Shown: piece by piece, positions 6,908 through 16,398 of the stretch
Layout of the letters: every line of letters begins with the position of its first letter
Numbering within the stretch: the stretch's first letter is position 1
Assembly (NCBI GenBank): GCA_016208495.1
Contig: JACQXX010000112.1
Coordinates: 1-64,000, forward strand
Reading direction: 5' to 3'
DNA length: 64,000 nt
Source of the DNA: Acidobacteriota bacterium
GTDB lineage: Bacteria; Acidobacteriota; Blastocatellia; Chloracidobacteriales; Chloracidobacteriaceae
Program-made: the position numbers and the translations under genes
The notes under the pieces: generated by a model
What the model was told of the DNA's origin: nothing
Seen by the model: only the letters and a program-made list of their open reading frames with translations
The model's database searches: none

Positions 6908-9900
6908 TCACCGCTCCCGAATCACAAACCGGGCCGGAGCAATCACGGTCTGGGCTTCCGGGTTGTAGTAGTCATACAAAATTGACCGCACCGCTTTGGC
7001 GTTCATTGCAAAGCGTGGAGTGAACGAAAAACTCAAAGTGCTACTTCCCGTTGAAGACGGCCAGAGGTACAGAATCACCTGGTCAGGACGTACTTCGAAC
7101 GAATTTCCCCAGCTTCCAAGCTTTGCGACGGCTGTTTCCAGTGAAGCCTGATCAACGTCAACGCCCGGTGGGAGTCCGATTTCCGCCAGCAACATCCCGT
7201 AAGCGTTCTTCCCGGTTCGTTGAGCCGTCACCGTGCAGGTCACTGATTCGCCAATCATGGCTTCGGTTTTGTCGAATGCCACATGAATCTGCACGTCCGG
7301 CGATGTCACGGCGGGCGCCAGCGAACGGACAGCCCAGGGCACGTATGAACCAACCACCGCCTGCAGCGTGAGAATTTTCCCCGGCTGATTCCGTTTGAGC
7401 ACAATCTGGTTCCGTCCTGGAATCAACCACTTTGAAACATCAATAGAGAGAGGATTTAGAGTTCGGGAGTCAGGGGTCAGGGAAAGCGGTTTTTTTCCAC
7501 TGGCTGACCAGGTGACCAGTTTGGCCAGTGTGCCGTTGACCCACACTTCAGCCGATTCTGGTGTTTCGTTTGATTGAGCGGTGTGTGTTTCGCGCCTGGC
7601 CAGCACCAGCAATGCTCGCCAGGCGTTGAGCGAAGCCTGCGTTGAATACCACACGCCGTAACGATCTTTGGTTTCAATCAGATACTGAAAGCCACGATTG
7701 ATGAGTGACTCAACTTCGGCAGGTGGGTTGGCTCCCGAAATCGTCACCAGGGCTTGCAAAACGAGCGCGGTGGTTTCGATTTGCCCGGCAGTTCCCCAGC
7801 CATAAAACAAGGTTGGACCGGATTGCTCCCAGTAGACTTTTTCGCCTTTTCTCTGAGCCAGTTGTATCAATTGTGGGATAACTTCCTGGGCGCCAGCCAT
7901 GTCTCCAGTTTCAGATGCAGCCAGAACATAACACGCCAGAAAGTACGGATCACGGCTCGCTGCAATTCGAGGTTTTACAAAAGCCAGTCCTTTGGCGATG
8001 GCGTTCTGATTGATCGTGTTGACCCCAGCTTTGACCAGTGAATACACAATGCAGGCAGTCTGAGCAGCAGCCTGTTTGTCCTGTGTTCCGTTTCGCCACT
8101 GATAGACCATCGGCCAGTTTCCGTTCGGCAATTGCGCCTTGACCAGTGCTTCCTGGATTTGTTTCAGAACATAAGTATCAATTGCCGCAAACTCACTGGC
8201 CTGACTGAGAAACTGGACGGCATACGCCGTCAACGACCAGTTGGGATCACCGCTTCCCCAGTAGGCAAAGGCATTGTTTTCAAGGCGATACGCAATCAGC
8301 CGGTCGATGCCTTCCTGGGTAAGCGTTCGGGCTTTTTCCGCAGTGGGTGAGTCGAGTGCTCCGGTTTGCTTCAGGTATTGCAGGACCAGTACATTGGCAT
8401 AGGCAGCAGAAATTGTTTGTTCGGCACAGCCATACGGACGCTGCACAATGCCGTCAATACCTTCAAACACGTGATCTATCAAATTAGGATAGATTTTGAC
8501 TTCCCCCTTCAAGGTGCCAGGAACTGGATGTTCCGGCGCCGTCAGCTCAAGAGTGGTTGTACTGTCAGCCAGTTTCCCAACCGTTTGGACCTGTTCCTGG
8601 GCATCGGGAAGAACGGTCACGGACTTTTCGATAGCGTCTCCGGTGTGTGAATTCGTCGCTGTCACCTGCAATGGGCCGTGTTGTACCATCTGAGTCGCCC
8701 GAAATGAAAAAACCGGCTTTGCGTTGCTATTGGCAGCGACTTCCACCTGTTTTTGCGAAGAGCCGTGTAATTCAAACCAGCTTTCGGGTTTGAGTGAAAC
8801 CGTCATCGTTTGCGAATCCGGCAAAAAATTACGCAACAGCACCGGAAGCGAAAGTTCATCGCCAACTGTCAAAACCTGTGGCGGATCGTGTTCGATGAAA
8901 AAGGGCTGAAAGGCAGTGATTTCGGCTTCTCCAGTCACAAGTTCGCCATTCATCGTCGAAGCCAGCGCGTTGATTTTCCAGGTGGTTAAATTGTCAGCCA
9001 GATTGAAGTGAAGCTGTACCTGTCCGGTTTGGTCGGTCTCAAGCAGCGGTTCCCAGAGCAAAGTTTCCGGGAAATATTTGCGCAGCCGGGGCGTCGAAAG
9101 TTGGACGAGCGGTCGTGACGGTTGTGGGTCTTTAGCTTTGACAACCTTCTCGGCTGGTGAAGTTTGTTTCAGACGTGGCCCGGCGGTAACGGCCACCGCA
9201 TTCTCCTCTGTCCCTGGTTCGAGGTATATTTTAAGGAAAACAATCTCAGATTTTTGGACCGAAATATTCACCCATCTTGTACTGCTAAACCCATCTGCCG
9301 ATGCAGTTGCTGAATACAGACCAGGTGCCAGATCTTCAAATCTAACCCTGCCGGTTCCATCGGTGAGCGCCGTATAGATATTGCCGCGCCATTCACTTCG
9401 CAACTCAACTTTTGCCCCTGATATGACCGCATCCGTTTCATCTAAAACAGTTGCTATCACAACCCCACCGCTTCCGGTTGAAAGCACCGTTGCCCCTGCT
9501 GCCGAGTTCTCTCGACTGACCAGGGTCGAAAACAGACCAAGATCGAAATCATCCCAGGTTTCTTTTGGTCCATCTGGTCCCAAACTGGAGATTTTGATGG
9601 TCCAAAATTCCAGCTTTGGGGCCCCAAACTCGAATGCAGCCCTTTTCTCTTCTTCATCAGGAACTCGTTTTTCAAATTTCACCTGATAGGCATTTCCCCA
9701 CGGATCACGCAGTTCATCAAAATCAAGTCCTTCAGTTTTCAGCAGTTGGTTGAACACAACTTCTTTGTTTTCAGCCTGTTCAATCATTGTTGCCGATGTG
9801 CGCACCACCGAATCAATGACTTTGCGGATATCATCAAAGTAGCTGATCGTGGATTCCCACACGACAAAATCATCCAGCGGGAGATGGGTTTCGCTTCGCG

Positions 9901-12900
9901 GATTCAATTTGCCATCTTCGCCCGCACTTTTCAGATAGAAACAAAACCATTGTTCTTCAATGGTGAATTCGCACACCAGCGGATGGCCCCATCGGTCACG
10001 GAGATCAGACAGATTGATTCCTTCCAGGGCAAGTTCACGACGGAGCGTTTCAACATCGCGGATGTATTCTCCGGTTTTTTGATGGTAGGTCCGCAACACC
10101 CGGTCAATCACTTCCCCAGTTTTTGTAAATGGCGACCAACCAAGCTCCCCGGCAAGAAAATCATCATCTGTCCCTGGTTTTTTATCTGGCCCACTGCTTT
10201 TGATTCGCCATTTATCAAGGCCCAAAACCGGGACAAATTCCGATTGAAAGGGCATTCCCCAGGGATCGGTGATTTCGCTGAATTTCCTGCCGTGGGATGA
10301 AAAAATGCGTTCGACATCGGCTAAAGTTTTGGGGTAGGTGCGGTTTTTTTCAGCATAGTCAGAAACAATCTGAAAAACGGTCTTCAGCCTGGCAAGTACA
10401 TTTTGGTGAAAAATGGGTTGCAGGTTGGGTGATTCAGAGGTTCGATACCCAAAAAACCAGTATGCCTGATCAATCGGCCACGAATAATTGAGCAGAATTT
10501 CGGCCACTGTATCCAGTTCAGGTGGAAATGGTTGTGAGACATCGAGGTTTTCCAGATCCGTGAACGTCCAACCACCAACAGCATCATCAAATCCCCAGGT
10601 ATCTCCATTTTTGCCAAAGGCACCGTTCCAGGTGCCATATCTCCAACCGGTCGGGATTCGGCCTTCAATTGCTTTGTCGTAAATAGCGACACCCAGGGTG
10701 CTTTCAACTGGCTTTCCGTCTTTGGTAGACACCTTCAGGTCAAGAGTGTTTTTTGCTCCAGGCTTACAAACCAGTTCTCCAGGTTTTACCGTGAGCGCCA
10801 GAGTGTGTTTTGTTGGGAAGAACAGTGCAGTTTGTCCAATCACTTCTTCTTGATTGAGCTTTCCAGACGGAAACAGGGCAAACAAACTCAGAAGGCCAGC
10901 AAAATCAGGCTGATAGGAAAATTCAATGGTGGCTTTCCCCTGCTCAAACCAGATGTTTTTGGAGGCAACAACCTTCGACTTCTGAGCCACCACGGCCAAT
11001 CCCCAACCACTCGATTTTTGTGAGGCAACCAGATCGGCTTTGATTGTTTCGCCTGGGCAATACAGCGTTTTTTCCGGTCTGACCTGGATGCCCGTTTCAG
11101 GTTCATACAGCCAGATGGTATGAGTGGTTTTGACTGTGTTTCCTGATCGGTCACGCGCCACAATCTCAAAAGTCACCTCGATGTTCTCATAAGTTGAAGA
11201 AGGGATGCTGACTTTCAAAACTCCATAGCGACTCGTGCTCAATGTGCCAACCAGTTCACTTTTGACAGACGTTGTTCCGGCTTCACCGGCATCTGGTTCG
11301 AGTTGTTGTTGATACACCTCGACTTCACATTCAGTCGGAAGGCCATCTGGTGTACTGGTCGTGATGTAGAGTTCATATGGTCCGCCACGACTTTGAAAGT
11401 CACGCCGATCAAAGACATACACGTGGATTGGCTCTTTGGAAACCCGCACATCAAACTGACAGTGCTCGGTGCGCCCTGTGATCGGGTCTGTGGCATACAC
11501 CGAATAAGAAATATCCCCAAAATCCGGGTCACCTTTTTCGGCTTTCAGGTACTCCCAGGTTCCTGACAAATCCAGAGTGGTTTGGGAATGCCCTTGAGCA
11601 TCGGTTCGACTGGTAAAGGTCTCTCCTTCTTGCACATCATACTTTTGCTCGCGGAAATTCCATTCCCGTTCAATTTCCCTGACGACTCGCACCAGCGCAT
11701 TCTTCACTGGCTGCCCGAAAAGATAATCAGCCTTGATGTCAACCACCGCCACCTGCCCCGGTAGATAGAAAGTCCGATCTGTTTCCGCCTGTACCCGAAA
11801 TGTCGGAATCTCATACCGACTGACTTTGACCAGTTTTATTGCCGAACCACGAGGCCCAGAACTCTGGAGCTGGGCATTGATTTCAAAATCTCCCAGGCGC
11901 TGGTTTTCAGGAATCGTCCAGTCAGCAACCGCCACACCAAATCGTGAAGCTGTGACTTCTTTGTGAAAGATGGTGGTGGATTCAGGGTCTTTGATCTCAA
12001 ACTCAACTGTGATTTCTGAAACTGGTGGTCCGGTTTCTTCGGCAACCAGTGCCCGCATGTGCAGGGTTTGCCCTGGCTGGTACATCACTTTGTCAGTATG
12101 CAGCCAGATTCTGGCAACCCTATCCACCTTAAGTTCTGAACGTGCAGATTCAGAAAAAGTCTGTTTGGTACCAGTAACCTCAATCGTGGCAGACTCGTCT
12201 GGATGAATCTGGGGAAAGGTGAAATCCAGTTGTGCGGTACCGCTGATGTCGGTCGTTCCCGGCACGGAAAAAGTAGCTGGTTGTGCCTGATTGGTAATCT
12301 TGATGGTGGCAACAAGCTGCACGTCACTCACTGGTTTTCCAGTGATCGGGTGAAATGCCATAACCAGCACTTTGTATGCTCCAGGAGATGTGAGCCTTTC
12401 CGGTGTTGCCACCCGCAACTGAAAACAATCTGGCGTGATTTCTGAAACCGCAACGACACCGCTCACGGCATTCACTGTTTTTGGCTCTGGTGTGACACGA
12501 TATCGAACCCGATGCAGGTACAGGGATTCAGGCTTCCCATTGAAGAGTTTTCCCAATGACAGATTGACCGGGATACTTTGTGCGCCGGGATCGAGTATTG
12601 TCTGGATTGTGGCGCGCCGTGTGGCCGCATCCTCTGGGTCAAGCAATTCACATTCAATGGTTACCCGTACTGGTCGCCCGGTTGAATTGGTTACACTGAA
12701 TTTGAGTTCACCGTGGGTGTCAAAAGGCATCAGACGGATGAGCGATTCATTGACCTGGATTGAACCAGCGGCTGGAACACCAGTTTGCAATAAACGCCTT
12801 GCCTCACCAGCAAGCCCGCTCGTTGAATAGCCTGGATTTCCCTGAATCCTGAACCCTGAACCCTGAACCCTGAATGGGATAACTCCAACGTCAACAGCCA

Positions 12901-12952
12901 GAAGCAAACACAACACCACTCCGAACAGAACACACCAGACCGCAACACGCAT
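6908..12952 (-). CDS. Secreted alpha-2-macroglobulin family protein B with GCAEQ thioester
   Basis: This is a 2014-residue bacterial A2M-type protein. Such proteins act outside the inner membrane as broad protease traps. In order: a signal-peptide hydrophobic stretch (5-24), an inserted segment of about 36 residues derived from a repeat element (about 25-60), macroglobulin domains with MG2 motif TDKVMYQPGQ (about 285), three pseudopilin-like modules (DPWGMPF about 895, DRWGHPL about 983, DPWGNAY about 1081; the first continues SSGPDKKPGTDDDF), and a carboxypeptidase-regulatory-like sandwich (about 1160-1245). Then come the A2M domain (LLWEPLLETDQTG), a thioester domain with GCAEQ at about 1506-1510, and the C-terminal receptor-binding-like region ending IAPARFVIRER. 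It is larger than typical bacterial A2Ms (about 1500-1700) because of the inserted modules. The gene follows Rpn copy 2 on the same strand. Confidence 0.9.
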   Translation of the reverse strand: MRVAVWCVLFGVVLCLLLAVDVGVIPFRVQGSGFRIQGNPGYSTSGLAGEARRLLQTGVPAAGSIQVNESLIRLMPFDTHGELKFSVTNSTGRPVRVTIECELLDPEDAATRRATIQTILDPGAQSIPVNLSLGKLFNGKPESLYLHRVRYRVTPEPKTVNAVSGVVAVSEITPDCFQLRVATPERLTSPGAYKVLVMAFHPITGKPVSDVQLVATIKITNQAQPATFSVPGTTDISGTAQLDFTFPQIHPDESATIEVTGTKQTFSESARSELKVDRVARIWLHTDKVMYQPGQTLHMRALVAEETGPPVSEITVEFEIKDPESTTIFHKEVTASRFGVAVADWTIPENQRLGDFEINAQLQSSGPRGSAIKLVKVSRYEIPTFRVQAETDRTFYLPGQVAVVDIKADYLFGQPVKNALVRVVREIEREWNFREQKYDVQEGETFTSRTDAQGHSQTTLDLSGTWEYLKAEKGDPDFGDISYSVYATDPITGRTEHCQFDVRVSKEPIHVYVFDRRDFQSRGGPYELYITTSTPDGLPTECEVEVYQQQLEPDAGEAGTTSVKSELVGTLSTSRYGVLKVSIPSSTYENIEVTFEIVARDRSGNTVKTTHTIWLYEPETGIQVRPEKTLYCPGETIKADLVASQKSSGWGLAVVAQKSKVVASKNIWFEQGKATIEFSYQPDFAGLLSLFALFPSGKLNQEEVIGQTALFFPTKHTLALTVKPGELVCKPGAKNTLDLKVSTKDGKPVESTLGVAIYDKAIEGRIPTGWRYGTWNGAFGKNGDTWGFDDAVGGWTFTDLENLDVSQPFPPELDTVAEILLNYSWPIDQAYWFFGYRTSESPNLQPIFHQNVLARLKTVFQIVSDYAEKNRTYPKTLADVERIFSSHGRKFSEITDPWGMPFQSEFVPVLGLDKWRIKSSGPDKKPGTDDDFLAGELGWSPFTKTGEVIDRVLRTYHQKTGEYIRDVETLRRELALEGINLSDLRDRWGHPLVCEFTIEEQWFCFYLKSAGEDGKLNPRSETHLPLDDFVVWESTISYFDDIRKVIDSVVRTSATMIEQAENKEVVFNQLLKTEGLDFDELRDPWGNAYQVKFEKRVPDEEEKRAAFEFGAPKLEFWTIKISSLGPDGPKETWDDFDLGLFSTLVSRENSAAGATVLSTGSGGVVIATVLDETDAVISGAKVELRSEWRGNIYTALTDGTGRVRFEDLAPGLYSATASADGFSSTRWVNISVQKSEIVFLKIYLEPGTEENAVAVTAGPRLKQTSPAEKVVKAKDPQPSRPLVQLSTPRLRKYFPETLLWEPLLETDQTGQVQLHFNLADNLTTWKINALASTMNGELVTGEAEITAFQPFFIEHDPPQVLTVGDELSLPVLLRNFLPDSQTMTVSLKPESWFELHGSSQKQVEVAANSNAKPVFSFRATQMVQHGPLQVTATNSHTGDAIEKSVTVLPDAQEQVQTVGKLADSTTTLELTAPEHPVPGTLKGEVKIYPNLIDHVFEGIDGIVQRPYGCAEQTISAAYANVLVLQYLKQTGALDSPTAEKARTLTQEGIDRLIAYRLENNAFAYWGSGDPNWSLTAYAVQFLSQASEFAAIDTYVLKQIQEALVKAQLPNGNWPMVYQWRNGTQDKQAAAQTACIVYSLVKAGVNTINQNAIAKGLAFVKPRIAASRDPYFLACYVLAASETGDMAGAQEVIPQLIQLAQRKGEKVYWEQSGPTLFYGWGTAGQIETTALVLQALVTISGANPPAEVESLINRGFQYLIETKDRYGVWYSTQASLNAWRALLVLARRETHTAQSNETPESAEVWVNGTLAKLVTWSASGKKPLSLTPDSRTLNPLSIDVSKWLIPGRNQIVLKRNQPGKILTLQAVVGSYVPWAVRSLAPAVTSPDVQIHVAFDKTEAMIGESVTCTVTAQRTGKNAYGMLLAEIGLPPGVDVDQASLETAVAKLGSWGNSFEVRPDQVILYLWPSSTGSSTLSFSFTPRFAMNAKAVRSILYDYYNPEAQTVIAPARFVIRER
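12776..12877 (-). repeat. Interspersed repeat copy E5 inserted in frame in A2M-B
   Basis: The stretch begins ACACCAGTTTGCAATAAA and ends CCCTGAATGGGAT. It carries the ATTTCCCTGAA + CCCTGAA tandem block (12838-12877) that also forms the right half of copy E2. It encodes about 34-36 residues (from IPFRVQGSGF to RRLLQTGVP) that are absent from the aligned N-termini of paralogues A and C. Its ends are diverged versions of the family ends. Confidence 0.75.
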
Positions 12953-13280
12953 ATGGATGGTTCTCTTTTCTTTTCAGGAATTGAAATTTTTGGAATCAAT
13001 TGTCAGGGCTGAAGGAAACGCCTGACAGATGGTGAATGTCGAGTTGAGATGTAAAATTATACCAGTTTTTCGTCAGGGGTTAGAGTCAGTCATTCGATAT
13101 GTTCAGTTAGATGAACCATTTGACCCTTTGATAAGACATCTGGTGGTGATTCTTCAGTTGGAAATGAAGTGAACGTCACGAGTTGCGGCCTTCAGACAAC
13201 TCCGTGTTTTTTCAGATCAAATTTGGGGGATCAAACCTGCCTGAAAGCAGCAACGGTTCACTGTTTAAATCAACCATTTC
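12953..13280. other. Duplicated intergenic segment (copy 2) with half repeat element
   Basis: This 328-bp gap between A2M-B and Rpn copy 2 corresponds base-for-base in length to 5548-5875. The start of an ATACCA repeat lies at 13059, and the shared GTGATTCTTCAGTTGGAAAT block lies near 13145. No gene is seen. It is presumably the A2M-B leader/promoter region. Confidence 0.6.
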
Positions 13281-13556
13281 CTATGATTCGGTTGGAGGTG
13301 CTGATGTTCCAGATTCTTGAGCCAGCCAGGTTTCCAGGTCCTTGACCTCGTGAAAATCAAGCAAGGCATCTCCAAGCTCCTCCAACCGGGCGACCGGCAA
13401 TGATTCGATCCGTTGTTTCAGGTCAGCCGAAAACAGGCCCAGTCGCCGCGACAATTGTCGCAACACGATTTTGGCTTCACCTTCTTGCCGACCTTCCTGC
13501 CGACCCTCTTGGCGGCCTTCTTCCAGAATTTCCTGGTAAATCACTGATTCCCGCAT
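13281..13556 (-). CDS. Predicted intragenic RpnS-like antitoxin 2
   Basis: In frame within the Rpn gene, ATG at 13554-13556 is preceded by GAGGGAG at 13563-13569 with a 6-nt spacer, the same geometry as in copy 1. It would yield 91 residues: three GRQE repeats and the DUF4351 domain. The SD is kept although neighbouring bases differ between the copies (GGGAGAGACAT against GGGAGCGACAT). This suggests, but does not prove, selection for internal initiation. Confidence 0.5.
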   Translation of the reverse strand: MRESVIYQEILEEGRQEGRQEGRQEGEAKIVLRQLSRRLGLFSADLKQRIESLPVARLEELGDALLDFHEVKDLETWLAQESGTSAPPTES

Positions 13557-14159
13557 ATGTCGCTCCCTCAATATTGCTCGGATTAAGTTTTGGTCAAATC
13601 GCAATCCCGCCAGGATTTGCGTACACGTCAAAATATCGCGCCGTTCAACCGGTTTCGCAATCGTTTCAATGCTTTCTCCCACCTGGGTCAACAACTCGTT
13701 CGGATTGGTCGTCCGTGAAAACACCGCCAGCGGCAACAATGCTGGATGGTTCAAAAACAATTCCGGCGGCTGTTCCCACATTCGGATCACGTGATACCGA
13801 TGCACTGTGTCTCCTACTCGAAATTCATTCGGTAATGATCTTCCCGCCGCTGTTTCCGTCAAAATCACCACTACCTGCACCACGGGCAACCCATACTTCC
13901 GATATAGTCGCACAAAATAATCCAGCATTCGGAGTGGCACAGGTGGTTTACTTTCACCGACTGTTTGAAACTCCAGGTGCAGAATGCAGCCGTCCACCTT
14001 CAGAAACACCACAAAATCTGCCCGAATCGGTTCAATGCTCAGCTCGGTTTTCAGGATTTCAGCCTCCGTTGGCCGCTGACCCAGCACCCACTCAGCAAAA
14101 TCCAATGGGTATTTCTCAGCCAGGTATTTGCACAAATTGTCAGTCTGGATTCCGCTCAA
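13281..14159 (-). CDS. Rpn-family PD-(D/E)xK nuclease with DUF4351 tail, copy 2
   Basis: The 292-residue protein is nearly identical to the 310-residue one at 5876-6808. The nuclease residues IRADFVV and LEFQT are the same, as is the DUF4351 tail, but there are three GRQE units instead of six plus GQQE. The start is TTG at 14157-14159, which shares bases with the TGA stop of the upstream kinase (TTGA overlap). Translation therefore appears coupled to the kinase. Identity with copy 1 begins only after this junction (ATCCAGACTGA), which marks the edge of the duplicated block. In known systems the full-length protein is a toxic DNase. An internal start with GAGGGAG is present at 13556. Confidence 0.85.
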   Translation of the reverse strand: MSGIQTDNLCKYLAEKYPLDFAEWVLGQRPTEAEILKTELSIEPIRADFVVFLKVDGCILHLEFQTVGESKPPVPLRMLDYFVRLYRKYGLPVVQVVVILTETAAGRSLPNEFRVGDTVHRYHVIRMWEQPPELFLNHPALLPLAVFSRTTNPNELLTQVGESIETIAKPVERRDILTCTQILAGLRFDQNLIRAILRERHMRESVIYQEILEEGRQEGRQEGRQEGEAKIVLRQLSRRLGLFSADLKQRIESLPVARLEELGDALLDFHEVKDLETWLAQESGTSAPPTES

Positions 14160-16198
14160 TTCTTCTCGACTTTTTCAGCCACAATGCGCAATCCGTAGGA
14201 ATTATCAACCATCTCAGGTGAGTTTCCGCTCCGGACGGCTGAGCGGCAATCTTTGGCATTCACATTCCAGGCACCGCCTCGCAGCACACGATATTGGGTA
14301 TCCAGCCCTGACTTCCAAACACTTCCATCGGTCGGGGCACCGTTATAATTCTCCTGAAGCCAGTCCTGGCACCATTCCCGAACGTTGCCGTGCATGTCGT
14401 ACAACCCCCAGGCGTTCGCTGGATAGCTCCCCACCGTGGTGGTTTTTCCCTGGCCATCTACTTCTGGATCATCACCGTAAGGGAAGTTCCCACTATAATT
14501 TACCTGCTTCATCGTCACCTTTTCGCCAAACGAAAATGGTGTTTTGGTTCCAGCACGACAGGCATATTCCCACTCGGCCTCGCTTGGTAACCGATAGGTG
14601 TAGCCATCTTTGCGATCATTGAGCCATTTCAAGAATTCCTGGCAGTCATCCCACGAAACATTCTCCACTGGCAGCCGATCACCGGTGAAGTCTGAAGGGT
14701 TGTCTTCCATCACGGCCTGCCACTCGCTCTGCGTCACTTCATATTTTCCCAGATAAAACGGCTGGGAAATCGTCACTTTGTGTTGTGGGCCTTCGTCAGG
14801 GTCGCGGTCGGCTTCGCTTTCGGGTGAGCCCATCACAAAGCTGCCAGGTGAAATCAGGACAAACTCCATGCCAATGTCGTTTTTGAAGGTCGCGCTCAGG
14901 AGCGAAACCACTGGAACAGACGGGTCCTCAGTCTTTTTGGCGGGTACCTGTTTGGTTGTCTTCTGAGGCTGGGGGGCAGATGACGACGACGCTGTTTTCT
15001 TTTGAACGCCCAACCTCAACCCGGCCCCAATCGCGCCAATAACCAGAACCAGCACGACCAGCGCCAGCACGGGAACCATCCATTTTCTCGATTTTGGAGC
15101 GGCCATGTCCGATGCCGGGGGTGATGGTATCTGGACCGTCGGTGGTAGCGTCGGATGAGCTGCCGGCTGTGGCATGGGACGTGTCTGGAAACTCTGGGCC
15201 GGAGCAACCGGCGGCGGAGCTGATTTGTTGGGGTCAACCACAGTTTCCGATTCGCTCCAGCTCAGATTTTGAGATGCCTGTCGGGTCAGATCATTGTGAA
15301 ATGAAGCCCCTGGACTGGTCGCACTACCTGCGACTGGAACGGTTCCGGGTTGTTCGATGCTCGCGGTACCTGCCTGGCGCAACATCCGCCGAAAATCTGC
15401 CGCTGTCGTCGGACGCAGGTCTTCATCCAGATCAAGGGCCTGTTGCAATACTCTGGCAACCGACACCGGAATCATCCAGTTGATCTCACTGGCCAGCGGA
15501 AGAGGATCAGGCAGCCGTTTGGCAACCTTCATGGCACGAGTCAGCGCATCCACCGGCGGGGCCCCGGTCAGGAGGTGATACAGGGTCGCGCTCAGTGAAA
15601 ACACATCGCTCCGGGCATCGGTGCCGCTGCCCTGCATTTGTTCAACCGGTGCATAGCCAGGGGTATATGCCTGAACGCTGGCCCCGCTTGACCCAGAAAC
15701 CTGTGACATCTGGGTGATGAGCCCTTTTGCCAGACCAAAATCCAGCAGAAAAATCCGCCCTTCTGCAGTTACTTTTAAATTGGCGGGTTTGATATCTCGA
15801 TGAATCACCGGCGGTTGCTGGTTATGGAGATACTCCAGCGCGTCGAGCAAATGATCAGCCCAGTGCAACACCTGTTGAACCGGTAACGCCGTGCCGTGTT
15901 CGGCCAGATACGCGCTCAGATCCTTGCCGGGAATAAACTCCATGACCAGAAAGTGACCGTTATCCTGGCTAAAGTAATCACTGACTTTGGGCAATGCCGG
16001 ATGGCTCAACCCGGCGAGCAACCGGGCTTCGCGTTCAAACGCTTTGGTCAGGTGGTCTTCGGAAAAAAAGGTTTCTTTGACCGCTACGGTGTGGCCGAGT
16101 TTGACGTGTTGAGCCTCGTACACGGCGCCCATTCCGCCTTTCCCTAACTGACGCACAATCCGATAGCGATCCTGTAAAACAAGTCCAGGTGCAAGCAT
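14156..16198 (-). CDS. Membrane Ser/Thr protein kinase with extracytoplasmic SUMF1/FGE-like domain
   Basis: The 680-residue protein has a cytoplasmic Hanks-type kinase domain (about 12-275) with GKGGMG, catalytic lysine in VAVKE, HRDIKPAN (about 131) and DFG. A proline-rich linker, one membrane segment (about 372-394) and a SUMF1-type domain (about 430-675; GMEFVLISPGSFVMGS, YEVTQSEW, RLPSEAEWEYACRAG, GLYDMHGNVREWC, YRVLRGGAWN) follow. True formylglycine-generating enzymes use two cysteines in the last region. Only one (KDC) is seen, so the domain is more likely a binding or sensor module than an active FGE. The gene lies directly upstream of Rpn copy 2 with overlapping stop and start, and the A2M-B gene follows. 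A kinase relic occupies the same position in the third unit. There is no clear SD. Confidence 0.9.
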   Translation of the reverse strand: MLAPGLVLQDRYRIVRQLGKGGMGAVYEAQHVKLGHTVAVKETFFSEDHLTKAFEREARLLAGLSHPALPKVSDYFSQDNGHFLVMEFIPGKDLSAYLAEHGTALPVQQVLHWADHLLDALEYLHNQQPPVIHRDIKPANLKVTAEGRIFLLDFGLAKGLITQMSQVSGSSGASVQAYTPGYAPVEQMQGSGTDARSDVFSLSATLYHLLTGAPPVDALTRAMKVAKRLPDPLPLASEINWMIPVSVARVLQQALDLDEDLRPTTAADFRRMLRQAGTASIEQPGTVPVAGSATSPGASFHNDLTRQASQNLSWSESETVVDPNKSAPPPVAPAQSFQTRPMPQPAAHPTLPPTVQIPSPPASDMAAPKSRKWMVPVLALVVLVLVIGAIGAGLRLGVQKKTASSSSAPQPQKTTKQVPAKKTEDPSVPVVSLLSATFKNDIGMEFVLISPGSFVMGSPESEADRDPDEGPQHKVTISQPFYLGKYEVTQSEWQAVMEDNPSDFTGDRLPVENVSWDDCQEFLKWLNDRKDGYTYRLPSEAEWEYACRAGTKTPFSFGEKVTMKQVNYSGNFPYGDDPEVDGQGKTTTVGSYPANAWGLYDMHGNVREWCQDWLQENYNGAPTDGSVWKSGLDTQYRVLRGGAWNVNAKDCRSAVRSGNSPEMVDNSYGLRIVAEKVEKN

Positions 16199-16398
16199 AG
16201 ATCAGAAAATTCAAAAACTTGGGATAGAACAGCCTGTTCGATTGAGGGCCAACAATACGCGATTCAGCCGCCCGATGGGAAGGTCACTGAACGGAAAAAG
16301 CTGGAGCACTGATTTACTTCACATTTTTTCGTGGTTGCGGGTTGAGATAATTTGTGGCAAGTTTGGGTCGGTTATACTACGGTGGAGGAATCCCTACA

